The notes: generated by a model from the sequence alone, not told the origin. Positions 16,785-26,087 are shown, numbered from the stretch's first letter. The stretch: 64,000 bases of DNA from Mycolicibacterium goodii (GCF_022370755.2 NZ_CP092364.2:2418001-2482000); one strand, 5' to 3'. Program-made: numbers and translations.

Positions 16785-17591
16785 CTATCGGTCTGTCGGT
16801 TGGCGACCCGAGGAGGCCTTTTCCCGATTCCACCCGGCGCGTAAGCCCGCGGCGACGGGATCGTCGAAGTAGGCCTTCGCGGCATCGATCGTGTGGGTCA
16901 ACGATCGATCATCCCGCGCGTCGTCGGGATCGTTGACGCTGCGCTTGAGCGCGCTGTACAGAACCGGTGCCTTCGCGCCTGCGGTACGCGCCGCCTCGAT
17001 GGCCGAACTGAGCAGTGTCTCGGGATCTTCCAGGCGATCCACCAATCCGATCGTGACGGCCTTCTCGGCGGAGAACAGGTCCCCGGACAACACCATCGAC
17101 CGGACGGCACGGGCTCCGAGAATACGCTCGGCCCGTTGAAGTCCTTTGTCTGCGGGCAGCAGACCGTGGTTGATCTCCGGGAAACCGAACTTCGCGTTCG
17201 GAGTCGCGAGTACGGCGTCGGCGAACAGCGCCAGTTCCATTCCGCCGCCGACACAGTGCCCGTTGACGGCCGCGATGAGTGGGCGGGGGAACCGCTCCAG
17301 CGCGACGAGCAGTGCATGGAAGTCCCGCATCCGTCCTTCGATCTCCGCGGGCCGGGTACCCTCAAGCTCTTTGACGTCACCTCCGGCGGTGAAGAAGCGC
17401 TCACCTGCACCGGTGAGGACCACCGGTGCAGGTGCGGGTTGAGAAGCCAACTCCGTGAAGAACGTGCACAGACCGACTATGAGGCTGCGGTTCAACGCAT
17501 TCGCGGGTGGTCGGTCCATGGTAACCACGAGGACACCGGAGTGGTCGGCCCATGTCAGCCCAGGAAGCGCAGCGGTAGAGAGCTCTGTCAT
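16785..17591 (-). CDS. Enoyl-CoA hydratase/isomerase family protein
   Basis: A 268-aa crotonase-fold protein. Oxyanion-hole segments are GERFFTAGGDVKELEG (~66-81) and AVNGHCVGGGMELALFADAVLA (~108-129). FGFPEINHGLLPADKG carries an acidic residue near the usual catalytic position. It is predicted to hydrate, isomerise or hydrolyse an enoyl/oxo-CoA ester. It overlaps the second crotonase gene upstream by 4 bp. Two diverged crotonases in one operon suggests two successive CoA-ester steps such as hydration and ring cleavage. Confidence 0.9.
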   Translation of the reverse strand: MTELSTAALPGLTWADHSGVLVVTMDRPPANALNRSLIVGLCTFFTELASQPAPAPVVLTGAGERFFTAGGDVKELEGTRPAEIEGRMRDFHALLVALERFPRPLIAAVNGHCVGGGMELALFADAVLATPNAKFGFPEINHGLLPADKGLQRAERILGARAVRSMVLSGDLFSAEKAVTIGLVDRLEDPETLLSSAIEAARTAGAKAPVLYSALKRSVNDPDDARDDRSLTHTIDAAKAYFDDPVAAGLRAGWNREKASSGRQPTDR

Positions 17592-18448
17592 GCCTGGCTG
17601 ACTGTCTCCTGTGACGGTGCACCACGATCACCGTGTGCCGAGGGAAACCGTGTGGGGCGCTTCTCTCGGAAGGCTTGCCGCGCCTCGAGGTAATCAGCGC
17701 CGGCGAAATTGAGCGTTTCCAGCGCGGCTGAGAGCTCCTGTTGCGGAAGGGCGTTGGTCAGCCAGCCGGTGTTCAGTGACCGCTTGGTCCACTGGATGGC
17801 GCGCTGTGAGCCCAGCGCGAGATCATCGGCGATCGCCAGTGCTCGTTCGAGCACCTTATCTCTGGGTTCCACCAGACTGACCAATCCGATGCGTTCGGCT
17901 TCGATTCCCGTCATGCGTGCGGACGTGAGCTGGTAATACTTGGCCTTGGCCATGCCGACGAGCAACGGCCAGATCAGCGACGAGTGATCTCCTGCGACCA
18001 CGCCGACGCGGGTGTGACCATCCATGAGAACAGCGTCTTCGGCCGCGATGCTGATGTCGGCGAGCAGTCCCAGCGACAGACCCCAACCGACAGCCGGTCC
18101 GTTGATCGCAGAGATGATCGGCTTGTCCATGCTCAACGTCAGCATGATGCGCCTGCGTTCGGTCTCCATGAGCGCGATCGCGTCTTCCAACGATGGGTCG
18201 GGTTGTGCGACGTCCATACCCGTGCAGAATCCGCGGCCGGCACCGGTTATCACGGCGACCCGGGTCTGCGGATCACGGTCGACGTCGAGCAGAAGGTCAC
18301 CCATCATCTCGAACATCGGCATGGTGACCGCATTGAGGTGCTCTGGCCTGTTGAGGGTGATCAAGAGGACACCGTTGGGCTTGCGTTCGATGAGGAACTC
18401 TTCCGGATAGCGCGCGAAGACGTCGTCGCCGTTGAGGGTGCTCATCAC
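17588..18448 (-). CDS. Enoyl-CoA hydratase/isomerase family protein (second crotonase)
   Basis: A 286-aa crotonase-fold protein with the oxyanion segments GRGFCTGMDVAQPDP (~70-84) and INGPAVGWGLSLGLLADISIA. DGHTRVGVVAGDHSSLIWPLLVG lies where one catalytic Glu usually is, but the position is filled by Val/Ala/Gly/Asp, so the chemistry may not be simple hydration. The C-terminal helix RQAFREKRPTRFP is typical. It overlaps the LLM monooxygenase gene upstream and the first crotonase downstream, each by 4 bp. Confidence 0.9.
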   Translation of the reverse strand: MMSTLNGDDVFARYPEEFLIERKPNGVLLITLNRPEHLNAVTMPMFEMMGDLLLDVDRDPQTRVAVITGAGRGFCTGMDVAQPDPSLEDAIALMETERRRIMLTLSMDKPIISAINGPAVGWGLSLGLLADISIAAEDAVLMDGHTRVGVVAGDHSSLIWPLLVGMAKAKYYQLTSARMTGIEAERIGLVSLVEPRDKVLERALAIADDLALGSQRAIQWTKRSLNTGWLTNALPQQELSAALETLNFAGADYLEARQAFREKRPTRFPSAHGDRGAPSQETVSQA

Positions 18449-19647
18449 GCCTCTCCCGCACCGGCGCCGACGCCGCTGACTGCCGGCCGCTTCTGGTTCA
18501 TGGTGTCCTCAAATTCTTCTCGTTCGGCATAGTGGGCGGGACGGGCGGCGCGAATGTCGGCCAGGATGGCTTCCGGAGTGCGGGCAACGCCGCGCGGATT
18601 CTTGAACTTCGGGATCACGTACTTTCCGAAGAGTTCGATGGACTTCATGAGCTCCTTGTGTGGTAGTCCGTCGATCCGCATGACCAGTGAATCGACACCG
18701 AGATCGGCGAAACGCTGAACCTGGGCAATGCAATCGTCGGGATCACCGACGATGAACCCTGACGAATCTTCGAACATGTAACGTTCATCGTCGAAGTCCA
18801 GATGTTTCACCGCACCCATGTATTGGTAGTCGCTGGACAGCTTCGACAGTCGCTCGTAGGCGTCGGTGGACAGGCCGACTGTCTCCTTGAGTCCGCGTGC
18901 CCAGGTGCGGGCCTCCTCGCGGGTTTCCGCACAGTGCATGCCGCCGGCGACAGCCACGAGTCGTTCCGCCTGCACCGGGTAGGTGTGCGTAGCCGAGGAC
19001 AGCGCCTCATCGTAGAGGCGGATCATGTTCTCGACGAACTCGAAGCCGAGGTAGAAGCCGCCGACGATGGCGCCGACGCCGAGTGCGGCTGCTGCACGGA
19101 CCGATTCGGGACTACCGGTTGCCATGTGGATAGGGGGGTAGGGCGTTTGGATGGCTCTGGGAACGAGGCTGCGGGGCGGGATCTTGTAGTGCTCACCAAC
19201 GAAGGAGAAGACGTCATTGTGAAGCGCGCGACGAATGACCTCGATCCCCTCGAGCTGCTGCGACTTGTTCTCTGAGGGGGAGACTTCGAAAGCGCGCAAC
19301 GCGAGCGTGGTGTTTCCTCGTCCGACGCCCAGCTCGACCCGTCCATGAGACAGCAGATCCTGCGTGGCCAACCGCTCGGCGACACGGATGGCGTGGTTGA
19401 TGCGCGTGGGAAGCAGCGTGACCAGGTGAACGAAACGAATCCGGCTGGTCAAGGCCATCAGGTACGGATACAACACCTCGGGCGCGGACGTGGTGGCGGT
19501 ACCGATGGCCAGATGCTGTTCGGAGGTGCCGAATGCGTCGAACCCCACCTCTTCGGCCAGGAGCACCTCGTCGATGAGTTCTCGATACCGGTGCTCGTAC
19601 GAGGCACCGGGGGCCGTCTCGCCCTCACTCATGAATATGAATCTCAC
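18445..19647 (-). CDS. LLM-class flavin-dependent monooxygenase
   Basis: About 400 aa with the bacterial luciferase-like TIM-barrel fold. Segments include EEVGFDAFGTSEQHLA, IRFVHLVTLLPTRINHAIRVAERLATQDLLSHGRVELGVGRGNT (~75-118) and PYPPIHMATGSPESVRAAAALGVGAIV. It is a reduced-FMN-dependent oxygenase that would receive FMNH2 from the flavin reductase encoded at 15126. The GTG at 19647 (product start MRFIFMSEGETA) has GGAG at good spacing. The ATG at 19659 abuts its GGGAGGAG and is less likely. It is the first gene of a seven-gene leftward operon with a good promoter at 19684-19712. Confidence 0.9.
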   Translation of the reverse strand: MRFIFMSEGETAPGASYEHRYRELIDEVLLAEEVGFDAFGTSEQHLAIGTATTSAPEVLYPYLMALTSRIRFVHLVTLLPTRINHAIRVAERLATQDLLSHGRVELGVGRGNTTLALRAFEVSPSENKSQQLEGIEVIRRALHNDVFSFVGEHYKIPPRSLVPRAIQTPYPPIHMATGSPESVRAAAALGVGAIVGGFYLGFEFVENMIRLYDEALSSATHTYPVQAERLVAVAGGMHCAETREEARTWARGLKETVGLSTDAYERLSKLSSDYQYMGAVKHLDFDDERYMFEDSSGFIVGDPDDCIAQVQRFADLGVDSLVMRIDGLPHKELMKSIELFGKYVIPKFKNPRGVARTPEAILADIRAARPAHYAEREEFEDTMNQKRPAVSGVGAGAGEA

Positions 19648-19683
19648 GGTCTTCTCCATCTCCTCCCAATGTGAATGTCTGTT

Positions 19684-19712
19684 AACGTAAAGTCAATCGT
19701 CACCGTTGTCAA
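19684..19712 (-). promoter_or_regulatory. Sigma-A-type promoter of the LLM operon
   Basis: On the minus strand TTGACA (19712-19707) is followed after 17 bp by TACGTT (19689-19684), about 25 bp before the GGGAGGAG of the monooxygenase gene. An ATTGAC repeat lies within the spacer. The rest of the 19713-20105 stretch, up to the rightward SDR gene, shows no further gene. Confidence 0.6.
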
Positions 19713-20105
19713 TCCCTTCCGAAGACTTCGGCCAAATTCCGCCTACAGCTGCGTGTCTACCGACCGATCGCGGTCTCCATGGCGATCTTGGGCCTTGATG
19801 AAACGTTTATTTGCGCGGCCATATTCGTAACGTCACGACCGGGGAGGGTTCGCCGTCGAGCTGTTCCTGGTCCTCCGTGCACCGACCTGTCCCAGACCAA
19901 GTGTCCGGGTTGCTGACGCCGGTGCTCCGGTGGCGCATCAATCACAGGTGTCGGGCACCGAAGAGCTCCGGATTGCTCAGTGACACTGCTGATCTACGGC
20001 CGCACATGTGGTTATGCTGTTCGCCGACGCCCGCGTCCACTGAACCGCCACCAATCCGCAGGGGCCACACGTTCAGCCGCCGGCCGAAAAAACACAGGAG
20101 CTATC

Positions 20106-20867
20106 GTGAGTGTTCTCGATCTGTTTCGACTCGACGGCAAGGTCGTCATCGTCACCGGTGCATCTTCGGGTCTCGGGGTGGCGTTCGCGCAGGCATTCGC
20201 CGAAGCCGGAGCTGACGTCGTACTCGGTGCACGTCGCACCGAACTGCTTTCCGGTACCGCGGAACTGGTCTTCGCGGCGGGGCGCAGGGCCTTGCCGGTG
20301 CGTACCGATGTCACCGACCCCGTTTCCTGCCAATCTTTGGTCGACGCGGCTGTAACGGAGTTCGGCAAGGTTGATGTTCTGATCAACAACGCTGGTGTGG
20401 GCACCGCGGTGCCGGCAACCCGCGAGACACCCGACGAATTTCGCCGGGTGATTGACGTCAACCTGCACGGTTCCTATTGGATGGCCCAGGCCTGCGGTCG
20501 GGTGATGCAGCCTGGATCATCGGTGATCAACATCGCCAGTGTCCTGGGCATCACAACCGCCGGACTGCCTCAGGCGGCCTATTCCGCCTCGAAGGCTGCT
20601 GTGATCGGACTGACCCGAGACCTGGCCCAACAGTGGGGGTCTCGCAAGGGAATACGTGTCAACTCACTTGCGCCAGGCTTTTTTCGCTCCGAGATGACCG
20701 ACGCCTACAAGCCTGGCTACCTCGATGCTCAGATGCCACGAGTGATCCTCGGCCGCACCGGCGAGCCGGTTGAGCTGGCCGCAACCGCCGTCTGGTTGGC
20801 GTCGGCCGCCGGCGCATTCGTCACCGGACAGACGCTTGCTGTCGACGGTGGTTTGACCATCACCTGA
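20106..20867 (+). CDS. Short-chain dehydrogenase/reductase
   Basis: A 253-aa classical SDR. The cofactor motif is TGASSGLG (~16-23), then NNAGVG, a catalytic Ser in INIASVLG and the YSASK active-site motif (~156-160), ending with a typical VDGGLTIT. It should oxidise or reduce a hydroxyl/keto group with NAD(P). The GTG at 20106 has AGGAG six bases upstream; in-frame sequence back to 19980 is not SDR-like. It is divergent from the LLM operon and may serve the same pathway. Confidence 0.92.
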   Translation: MSVLDLFRLDGKVVIVTGASSGLGVAFAQAFAEAGADVVLGARRTELLSGTAELVFAAGRRALPVRTDVTDPVSCQSLVDAAVTEFGKVDVLINNAGVGTAVPATRETPDEFRRVIDVNLHGSYWMAQACGRVMQPGSSVINIASVLGITTAGLPQAAYSASKAAVIGLTRDLAQQWGSRKGIRVNSLAPGFFRSEMTDAYKPGYLDAQMPRVILGRTGEPVELAATAVWLASAAGAFVTGQTLAVDGGLTIT

Positions 20868-20932
20868 TGGTGCCCGAAGCGACGCGACAACCGACGCGCG
20901 CACCTTGGCGCCGAACGACATCGCGAGTACTG

Positions 20933-22369
20933 CTACAACACCGAGACCTTCGGAGTTCGGACAATCAGCACGAGTGCCAACGCGACAACGGCGATCGCGC
21001 CGGAAAGCGCCCAGGAGATGGCGAATCCACTCCACATTGGCGTCCCCGCGTCAGCTCCGTCGACGGTGAGCACGGCGCCGGACACCTGCGCCCCGACCGT
21101 CCCAGCCACCGCCTGGATCGCGAAGTTGAGACCATTGAACTCGGTTACCTTGTTCGCCGGCACACCGGTCACCACAAGGTTCAGCGATTGAGTCATGGAC
21201 ACCGTCAGGCCGAAAATCACGAACAGGGTCGCCGTGAAGACGATCGCGATACTGCCCCGGTGTCCGGCTGCCAGCATGAGTACCGCGCCGCCCAGGATTG
21301 AGATCGGTCCGATCGACGAGGCGAACCGGGACCCGATCATCCTGTCCAACAGCGAAATCAACGGTGCGGTGAGCCCGATCAAGGTGGTGGTCACCAGGAT
21401 GACGGAGGTGAGGGTCGCTGACCCACCCAGGCCGTAGCCGGTGGAGGCCGGCAACTGCGTTTGAATGGGAACGTTGATGAGTGTGGCGTTGATGCAGTAT
21501 CCGGCGAGGAACATCAGGCCCGACGATGCGACGACGGTGAAACTGCGCATGAGTCGTAGATCGATCAGCGGGTCGTTGACGGTGAGTTCGACGCGGACGA
21601 ATGCAACGATCGCGAGCAGCCCAGTCGCCGACAGCAGCAGCAGTTTCGGAGACAGCCATCCCCAGCTGGGTGCGAACGTCAGCGCCAGCAGAACGCAGGC
21701 CAGACCGACTGCCAAAAGTGCGCTTCCTGCGACATCGATACCCGGCCTCTCGCGGGTGCTGTTGTTCAGTGAGCGAGGAACGAAGGACCACACCGCCGTC
21801 ATACAGCCAACCAGTGCGATGAACGGGACCCAGAACAACCATCGATAGGAGAGGTGGTCTGCGATCGGCCCGGCGACCATTGTTCCGGCTGCGGTGCTGC
21901 CGTAGATCGCACCGATCAGAATGCCGTTCGCGGATTTCGTCCGGGCTTCGTTCTGGGTGTCCCTGATGATGCCAATGGCCAGCGGGACGGTGCTGAGGCC
22001 GACACCTTGCAATAACTGCCCGACTATCAGCATCTCGATGGACATCGACAGCGCGGACATCAACGTCCCGACCGCCACGACGGCAAGTACGCCGAGGAGA
22101 GTGCGGCGCTTGTCCCACACCTCACCGAGTCGGCTCACGATAGGCGTCGCGATGGTACCGGTGAGAAGTACGCCCGTGATGACCCAGGAGATGGTCGAGC
22201 CGGGGACTTGGAATTGTTCCTGCAAGATTGGAAGCGCAGGCGGGGTCACCGACTCGTTCAGGCCCTTGAACGCGGCGACGCATGAGATCACCGCAGCCAG
22301 AATCGCTCCCGCGCGTGCACGCTGGTCAGCAGATGCAATACGCGGGACACCGGAGTCGCGTAGGGACAT
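20933..22369 (-). CDS. MFS transporter, DHA2 (14-TM) family
   Basis: A 478-aa membrane protein with about 14 hydrophobic helices. The loop 2-3 motif is SRLGEVWDKRRTLLG, a motif-A variant, and LQGVGLSTVPLAIGIIRD is a motif-C-like region. DHA2 members export drugs or hydrophobic metabolites by proton antiport. It is convergent with the SDR at 20106. A candidate promoter lies about 400 bp upstream of the start. Substrate unknown; export or uptake of a pathway compound is possible. Confidence 0.9.
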   Translation of the reverse strand: MSLRDSGVPRIASADQRARAGAILAAVISCVAAFKGLNESVTPPALPILQEQFQVPGSTISWVITGVLLTGTIATPIVSRLGEVWDKRRTLLGVLAVVAVGTLMSALSMSIEMLIVGQLLQGVGLSTVPLAIGIIRDTQNEARTKSANGILIGAIYGSTAAGTMVAGPIADHLSYRWLFWVPFIALVGCMTAVWSFVPRSLNNSTRERPGIDVAGSALLAVGLACVLLALTFAPSWGWLSPKLLLLSATGLLAIVAFVRVELTVNDPLIDLRLMRSFTVVASSGLMFLAGYCINATLINVPIQTQLPASTGYGLGGSATLTSVILVTTTLIGLTAPLISLLDRMIGSRFASSIGPISILGGAVLMLAAGHRGSIAIVFTATLFVIFGLTVSMTQSLNLVVTGVPANKVTEFNGLNFAIQAVAGTVGAQVSGAVLTVDGADAGTPMWSGFAISWALSGAIAVVALALVLIVRTPKVSVL

Positions 22370-23537
22370 AGAGCTGGTCCTTTCTCAGTGGTATGCGGAT
22401 CGGCCGGGTCGGAGGCTGCTGGGATGGCCCGGTCACCGATGTACTCGTTGGGCGTGTCTTGCGGTCGGCTTCCGGGCCTCGGGGAAGCGTGCAATGCGCC
22501 GACAAACAGCGTGTGTGCCAGGACGAAGAGGTCTAGCTCGGACAAGCGGGTTGTGGCGGACCGACCAATGGGTTGTTCCGGATTCGTATCGGCGCACAAA
22601 GGCGTCATCGGAGCCGTTCACCAGCCGCCGAGTCTGACACGTGTCACCCGTACCGGGCGTGCACACCACGAGGCAAAGCCAGCTGTGAACCGCAAAGTGA
22701 CGGCGCGAACGCTGACTCGTCGCCGGACGATCCACCTGCCACGGTTGCCCCCTTCCGGAGTGTGACTGCGCATTAACCTATGGTCGGGGTGTGATGTTGT
22801 CAACAGTACGTGGTCCCGTTGATCGAGTTGGCGTTAAATCCGCCAGATCCTGCTGTTAAGACCGAACATTGGCTCAGCGATGTCCGCGACACACTGAACA
22901 GTTTTCGTCTGTTCCGAGTCGGGAACGTTCCCACCATGTGAATAATAATTAACGTCTACATCGGAGCAGGACCGTCGACTGTAGGTGGTCGGCAGCCCCC
23001 GTTTCGGGGGAGGTTCGTAGCGGCAAGCGCTGTCGGAGAAGCCGTTTCGAACGTACCGGAGATCCTGTCGTATTCGATTCCACCGTATGCTGGGCCCGCG
23101 TAGTCGTAGGTGGACACGGTCGCCCAGGTGCGATGCGGCCAGTGTCCCGGTGATCATGATCGCTTGTGTTGCCGACCACGCTCTTGAGTCTCGCGGTTAC
23201 CAAAAGGCGACGCGCAGCCTGCATCGAGACCGAGTGGCCCCGGAATCTCTCCGACAATGCCGGGCACAGGCGCGCGCCGCAGTGCCGTTGCATGGCGACG
23301 GAGTGTCGGGCAGGGCGGGCGAAGATGCCTGCCGGTTCCGGGGAAGTCATGCCGAGACGAGGTGGTGTCGCGGCACTGAGCATCGGCCGCATCATTTCTG
23401 ATGCGAAATCAGACACCGGTCGAGATTGCGGTGGTTATGTTGTGAGGACAGTCGACCAGCTACCCCACGCGGGAAGCGCGAACGGCCGAGTACGGAAGTT
23501 TGGCCGGTAACGGGCATCGCAACACAAGGAGTTCGAC
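22370..23537. other. Long stretch without a recognisable gene
   Basis: Nearly 1.2 kb in which several overlapping open frames on both strands lack family-like sequence. One minus-strand segment (22408-22560, with LSELDLFVLAHTLFVGALHA) looks faintly protein-like and may be a remnant. A small CCCCCG-TTT-CGGGGG hairpin lies at 22996-23010. The right end holds the AAGGAG of the MpaB gene. The stretch may be degenerate coding DNA plus promoters. Confidence 0.45.
22775..22803 (-). promoter_or_regulatory. Candidate sigma-A-type promoter
   Basis: On the minus strand TTGACA (22803-22798), a 17-bp spacer and TAGGTT (22780-22775). It points towards the MFS gene, whose start is about 400 bp away, implying a long leader or a lost small gene in between. 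Confidence 0.4.
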
Positions 23538-24650
23538 ATGGCGGACCGGGGTCTCAAAGCACTCAAGAAAATCATGCAGACAACATTCGATCCAGAGCAG
23601 GTGATCCCAGAGGAAGTCAAGGTGGCGGAACTCACCGGCGATGACAGTCTGTCGCGGAAAGATCTTTTTCAACATCCGATTCCGCCTGGTTCCTTGATAT
23701 GGAAATACTGGGGGCGTCTTGATGTGGCGTTTTTCGGCAGCGCAGTCATGGGTCCTATCGCTGGGGCATGGCCACAGATGGGGCAAGCGACGGCAAGTTC
23801 GGTACTTTTCACCGGCGACAGTTCTTTCGCCGCCCGTGCGAAAATCTATAAGGCACGCACTCGGCGGTCTCGTGAATACATTTATGGCACCGTGTACGAC
23901 GCTCCGGAAGAAGCGAAGAAATACGGACTGAAGACTCGGAACATGCACAAGCCGGTTAAGGGCGCACTACGGGGCGGCACCTATCATGCGTTGAATGCCG
24001 AGACCTTTTATTTTGGGCATGTCACGTTCTTCTATTACCTGTTGATAGTACTGATTGAGCAGCTGTACTTCGAGGGATCCATGCCACGGGCGATGAAAGA
24101 GCAGATATTCGAGGAATCCAAGGAGTGGTACAGCATGTGGGGCGTGGACGATAGTCCACAGCCTGATACGTACGACGATTTCGAGCGGTATCTGGATGAC
24201 ATCGAGCGTCATCACTTGGTGTACTCACAGGTAACTCGGGTCATGTTGGAACAATTCAAGGACCACCGCGCGGCACCGCGGTGGTGGCCTCGATTCATGA
24301 AGAGAGAGCTGTGGCCCTGGCTCGCGGCGCGACGGCAAATCGTGGTCAACAGCTATCCGCCCCATGTGCAGGAGCTGTTCAAACTAGAGTGGACGGCCGA
24401 GGACGAGGAACTTTCTCGCCGCTTCATGCACATGTATCGACGGTTCTACGCAGTTCTCGAGCGTCGTCTCCCGCTGAGTTGCTTGTACTTGCCAATTGCA
24501 GTGAGAGGCTTCGAGCGGGAGGGAATCGATCCGCGCAACATCACACTGGAGTCCGCGCAGCAAGCGCTGCGGGAAAACCGGGCCCGACGTGCAGCGTCAC
24601 GCGAGATTGCACCGATAGATGAGGCCAACGGAGCGGCGACTTCCAGCTGA
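23538..24650 (+). CDS. MpaB family oxygenase (DUF2236)
   Basis: A 370-aa protein of the oxygenase MpaB/latex-clearing-protein-like family, whose characterised members are haem-dependent oxygenases. Hallmarks are the N-terminal IPPGSLIWKYWGRLDVAFFGSAV, the ALNAETFYFGHVTFFYYLL segment (~154-172) with the conserved His, and the C-terminal all-helical half. It has no signal peptide. AAGGAG sits six bases before the ATG. Codon use is noticeably more AT-tolerant than in its neighbours (many TTT, TAT, ATA), hinting at a separate origin. The gene stands alone with no obvious operon partner. The substrate is unknown. Confidence 0.88.
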   Translation: MADRGLKALKKIMQTTFDPEQVIPEEVKVAELTGDDSLSRKDLFQHPIPPGSLIWKYWGRLDVAFFGSAVMGPIAGAWPQMGQATASSVLFTGDSSFAARAKIYKARTRRSREYIYGTVYDAPEEAKKYGLKTRNMHKPVKGALRGGTYHALNAETFYFGHVTFFYYLLIVLIEQLYFEGSMPRAMKEQIFEESKEWYSMWGVDDSPQPDTYDDFERYLDDIERHHLVYSQVTRVMLEQFKDHRAAPRWWPRFMKRELWPWLAARRQIVVNSYPPHVQELFKLEWTAEDEELSRRFMHMYRRFYAVLERRLPLSCLYLPIAVRGFEREGIDPRNITLESAQQALRENRARRAASREIAPIDEANGAATSS

Positions 24651-25080
24651 CACGCACGGTTTCTTCCCATTGCTCGTTTGGCGACAGCAAACTGCTTGGC
24701 TTCTGAAGGGAGGCGTTCGAGTTTCGCATCCCGGCGATGGAAGGATGCGCTGCCGGGACGAGAGTCCGACGCCGGCTTCGAGGCGATCCAGAGACCATCC
24801 GTGCCGCGCGGTGTCCGATGACGAGCTGACGGGCCTTGAGCAATCGCCTTCCGCGATCAGGATGTCGCGCACGAAAAAAGCTCCAGCTCAACAACATCGC
24901 GACAACCGATGTACCTAGACGGCCGCGAGGTGCTGGCCATTCCCGGGGCTGCAGCTACCGTCGCGGGTTCCGCACACGCCACGGTGTCACCGCCGAAGGT
25001 CGGTATGGGCGCAATTGCCTCTTCGACCCCTCCGCTGCGGCGCAGGTGATTTGCCCAGACTTCGACTTACAGTAGACCGC
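24651..25080. other. Intergenic stretch before the cold-shock gene
   Basis: 430 bp with no supported gene. A TACAGT hexamer at 25068-25073 lies 7 bp before the cold-shock start codon and could be a -10 element giving a leaderless or nearly leaderless transcript. Confidence 0.4.
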
Positions 25081-25338
25081 ATGCCGTCTAAAGGGACTGT
25101 GCGAGTGTGGCATTCCACCGATGGATGGGGCCTGATCGACTCCGCGGATACCCCCGGGGGTTGTTTTGCCCATTTTACCCACATAGCCAATATGTCGGGG
25201 TTCCGTGAGCTTCGGGAAGGGGAGACTGTTGAGTTCGAATTTGAGCCGGGATCCCAGGATGGATATGACTTCCGAGCGCTTTCGGTACAGCGGGTGAGCG
25301 ACGGAGCCCCCTGCCACTCTGTTGACAACGGCTCTTGA
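25081..25338 (+). CDS. Cold-shock domain protein
   Basis: An 85-aa single cold-shock (OB-fold) domain: KGTVRVWHSTDGWGLIDS (RNP1-like GWGLI, where canonical Csp has GFGFI) and CFAHFTHI (RNP2-like), then EGETVEFEFEPG and a final strand DFRALSVQRV. It binds single-stranded RNA/DNA in known members. It belongs to the diverged mycobacterial type with TPGGC before RNP2. There is no Shine-Dalgarno sequence before the ATG; see the -10 candidate at 25068. Confidence 0.85.
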   Translation: MPSKGTVRVWHSTDGWGLIDSADTPGGCFAHFTHIANMSGFRELREGETVEFEFEPGSQDGYDFRALSVQRVSDGAPCHSVDNGS

Positions 25339-25492
25339 GGCCCCGAGCAGGGTCTTGCTGGCGGTCGCTAGGGCAGTGGCTGACGAGTCCTCCGAGGTAT
25401 GTTCAACTCAGGTACATGACGGCGCGAGGAGACCACCAGCTCCACCGCTGGCCGGCTCCTCCGGGACGGCTGATCGAAACGGCCGACGCTGA

Positions 25493-26041
25493 TCATTCGC
25501 GCGACGCCTTCACGCTCGCAATGATGCGATCGACCACCTCCAGGAGCCCGTCATCGGCGTCGGCGGTCGTTGAATGGCCTCCGAGCGCAGTGGCCAAGGC
25601 GTTGTAATACAGTCCGTCCCCGATCAGTTTGACGGCGCGGGCCACTTCGAGATCTCCCAGCGCCTCGTGCAAGACGTTCAACCACTCCGCGGACACCGAT
25701 TCGATGACCGACCGGGCGCGCGTGTCCCCGGCTTGCTGCAGCCGGGCGACCGCCAGCAGTGCCCGGTCGAGCGGTGTGCCCGCGTAGTGGGAGGTGCGAA
25801 TGTAGTGGCGCGCCGGTCCTTCGGCTGCGGTTCGCATCTCCTGCACGTCCTCGGCCGCGAGGAATTGCAACCGGTCGTATAGGGCTTCGGCCAGGCGGTC
25901 TTTTGAGGGAAAGTGGTACAGGAGGCCGCCCTTCGAGACGCCCGCCCGCGCCGCGACCGCCTCCAGCGTTGCGAAGCGTTCGCCCTCGACCGCCAACAGA
26001 TCCTCGTAGGCGTCGAGGATGCGGTCGCGTGACGAGGTCAT
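25493..26041 (-). CDS. TetR family transcriptional regulator
   Basis: A 182-aa regulator with the HTH ILDAYEDLLAVEGERFATLEAVAARAGVSKGGLLYHFPSKDRL (~8-50); GGLLYHFPSK is a common TetR variant. It is divergent from the MFS gene at 26142, with a perfect palindrome in between. It probably represses the exporter and itself until a ligand binds. Confidence 0.9.
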   Translation of the reverse strand: MTSSRDRILDAYEDLLAVEGERFATLEAVAARAGVSKGGLLYHFPSKDRLAEALYDRLQFLAAEDVQEMRTAAEGPARHYIRTSHYAGTPLDRALLAVARLQQAGDTRARSVIESVSAEWLNVLHEALGDLEVARAVKLIGDGLYYNALATALGGHSTTADADDGLLEVVDRIIASVKASRE

Positions 26042-26071
26042 TGTCAGAGCTTACGACAGCACTATCTACTG

Positions 26072-26087
26072 TACCGTCTGGACGGTA
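26072..26087. promoter_or_regulatory. TetR operator between regulator and MFS exporter
   Basis: TACCGTC-TG-GACGGTA, a perfect 7-bp inverted repeat with a 2-bp spacer, 31 bp upstream of the TetR start and about 55 bp upstream of the MFS start. Its position between divergent genes marks it as the likely TetR site. Confidence 0.7.

Noticed and set aside
22996..23010. CCCCCG-TTT-CGGGGG as a terminator
   Set aside because: Only a 6-bp stem, no T-tract, and more than 600 bp from any gene end.
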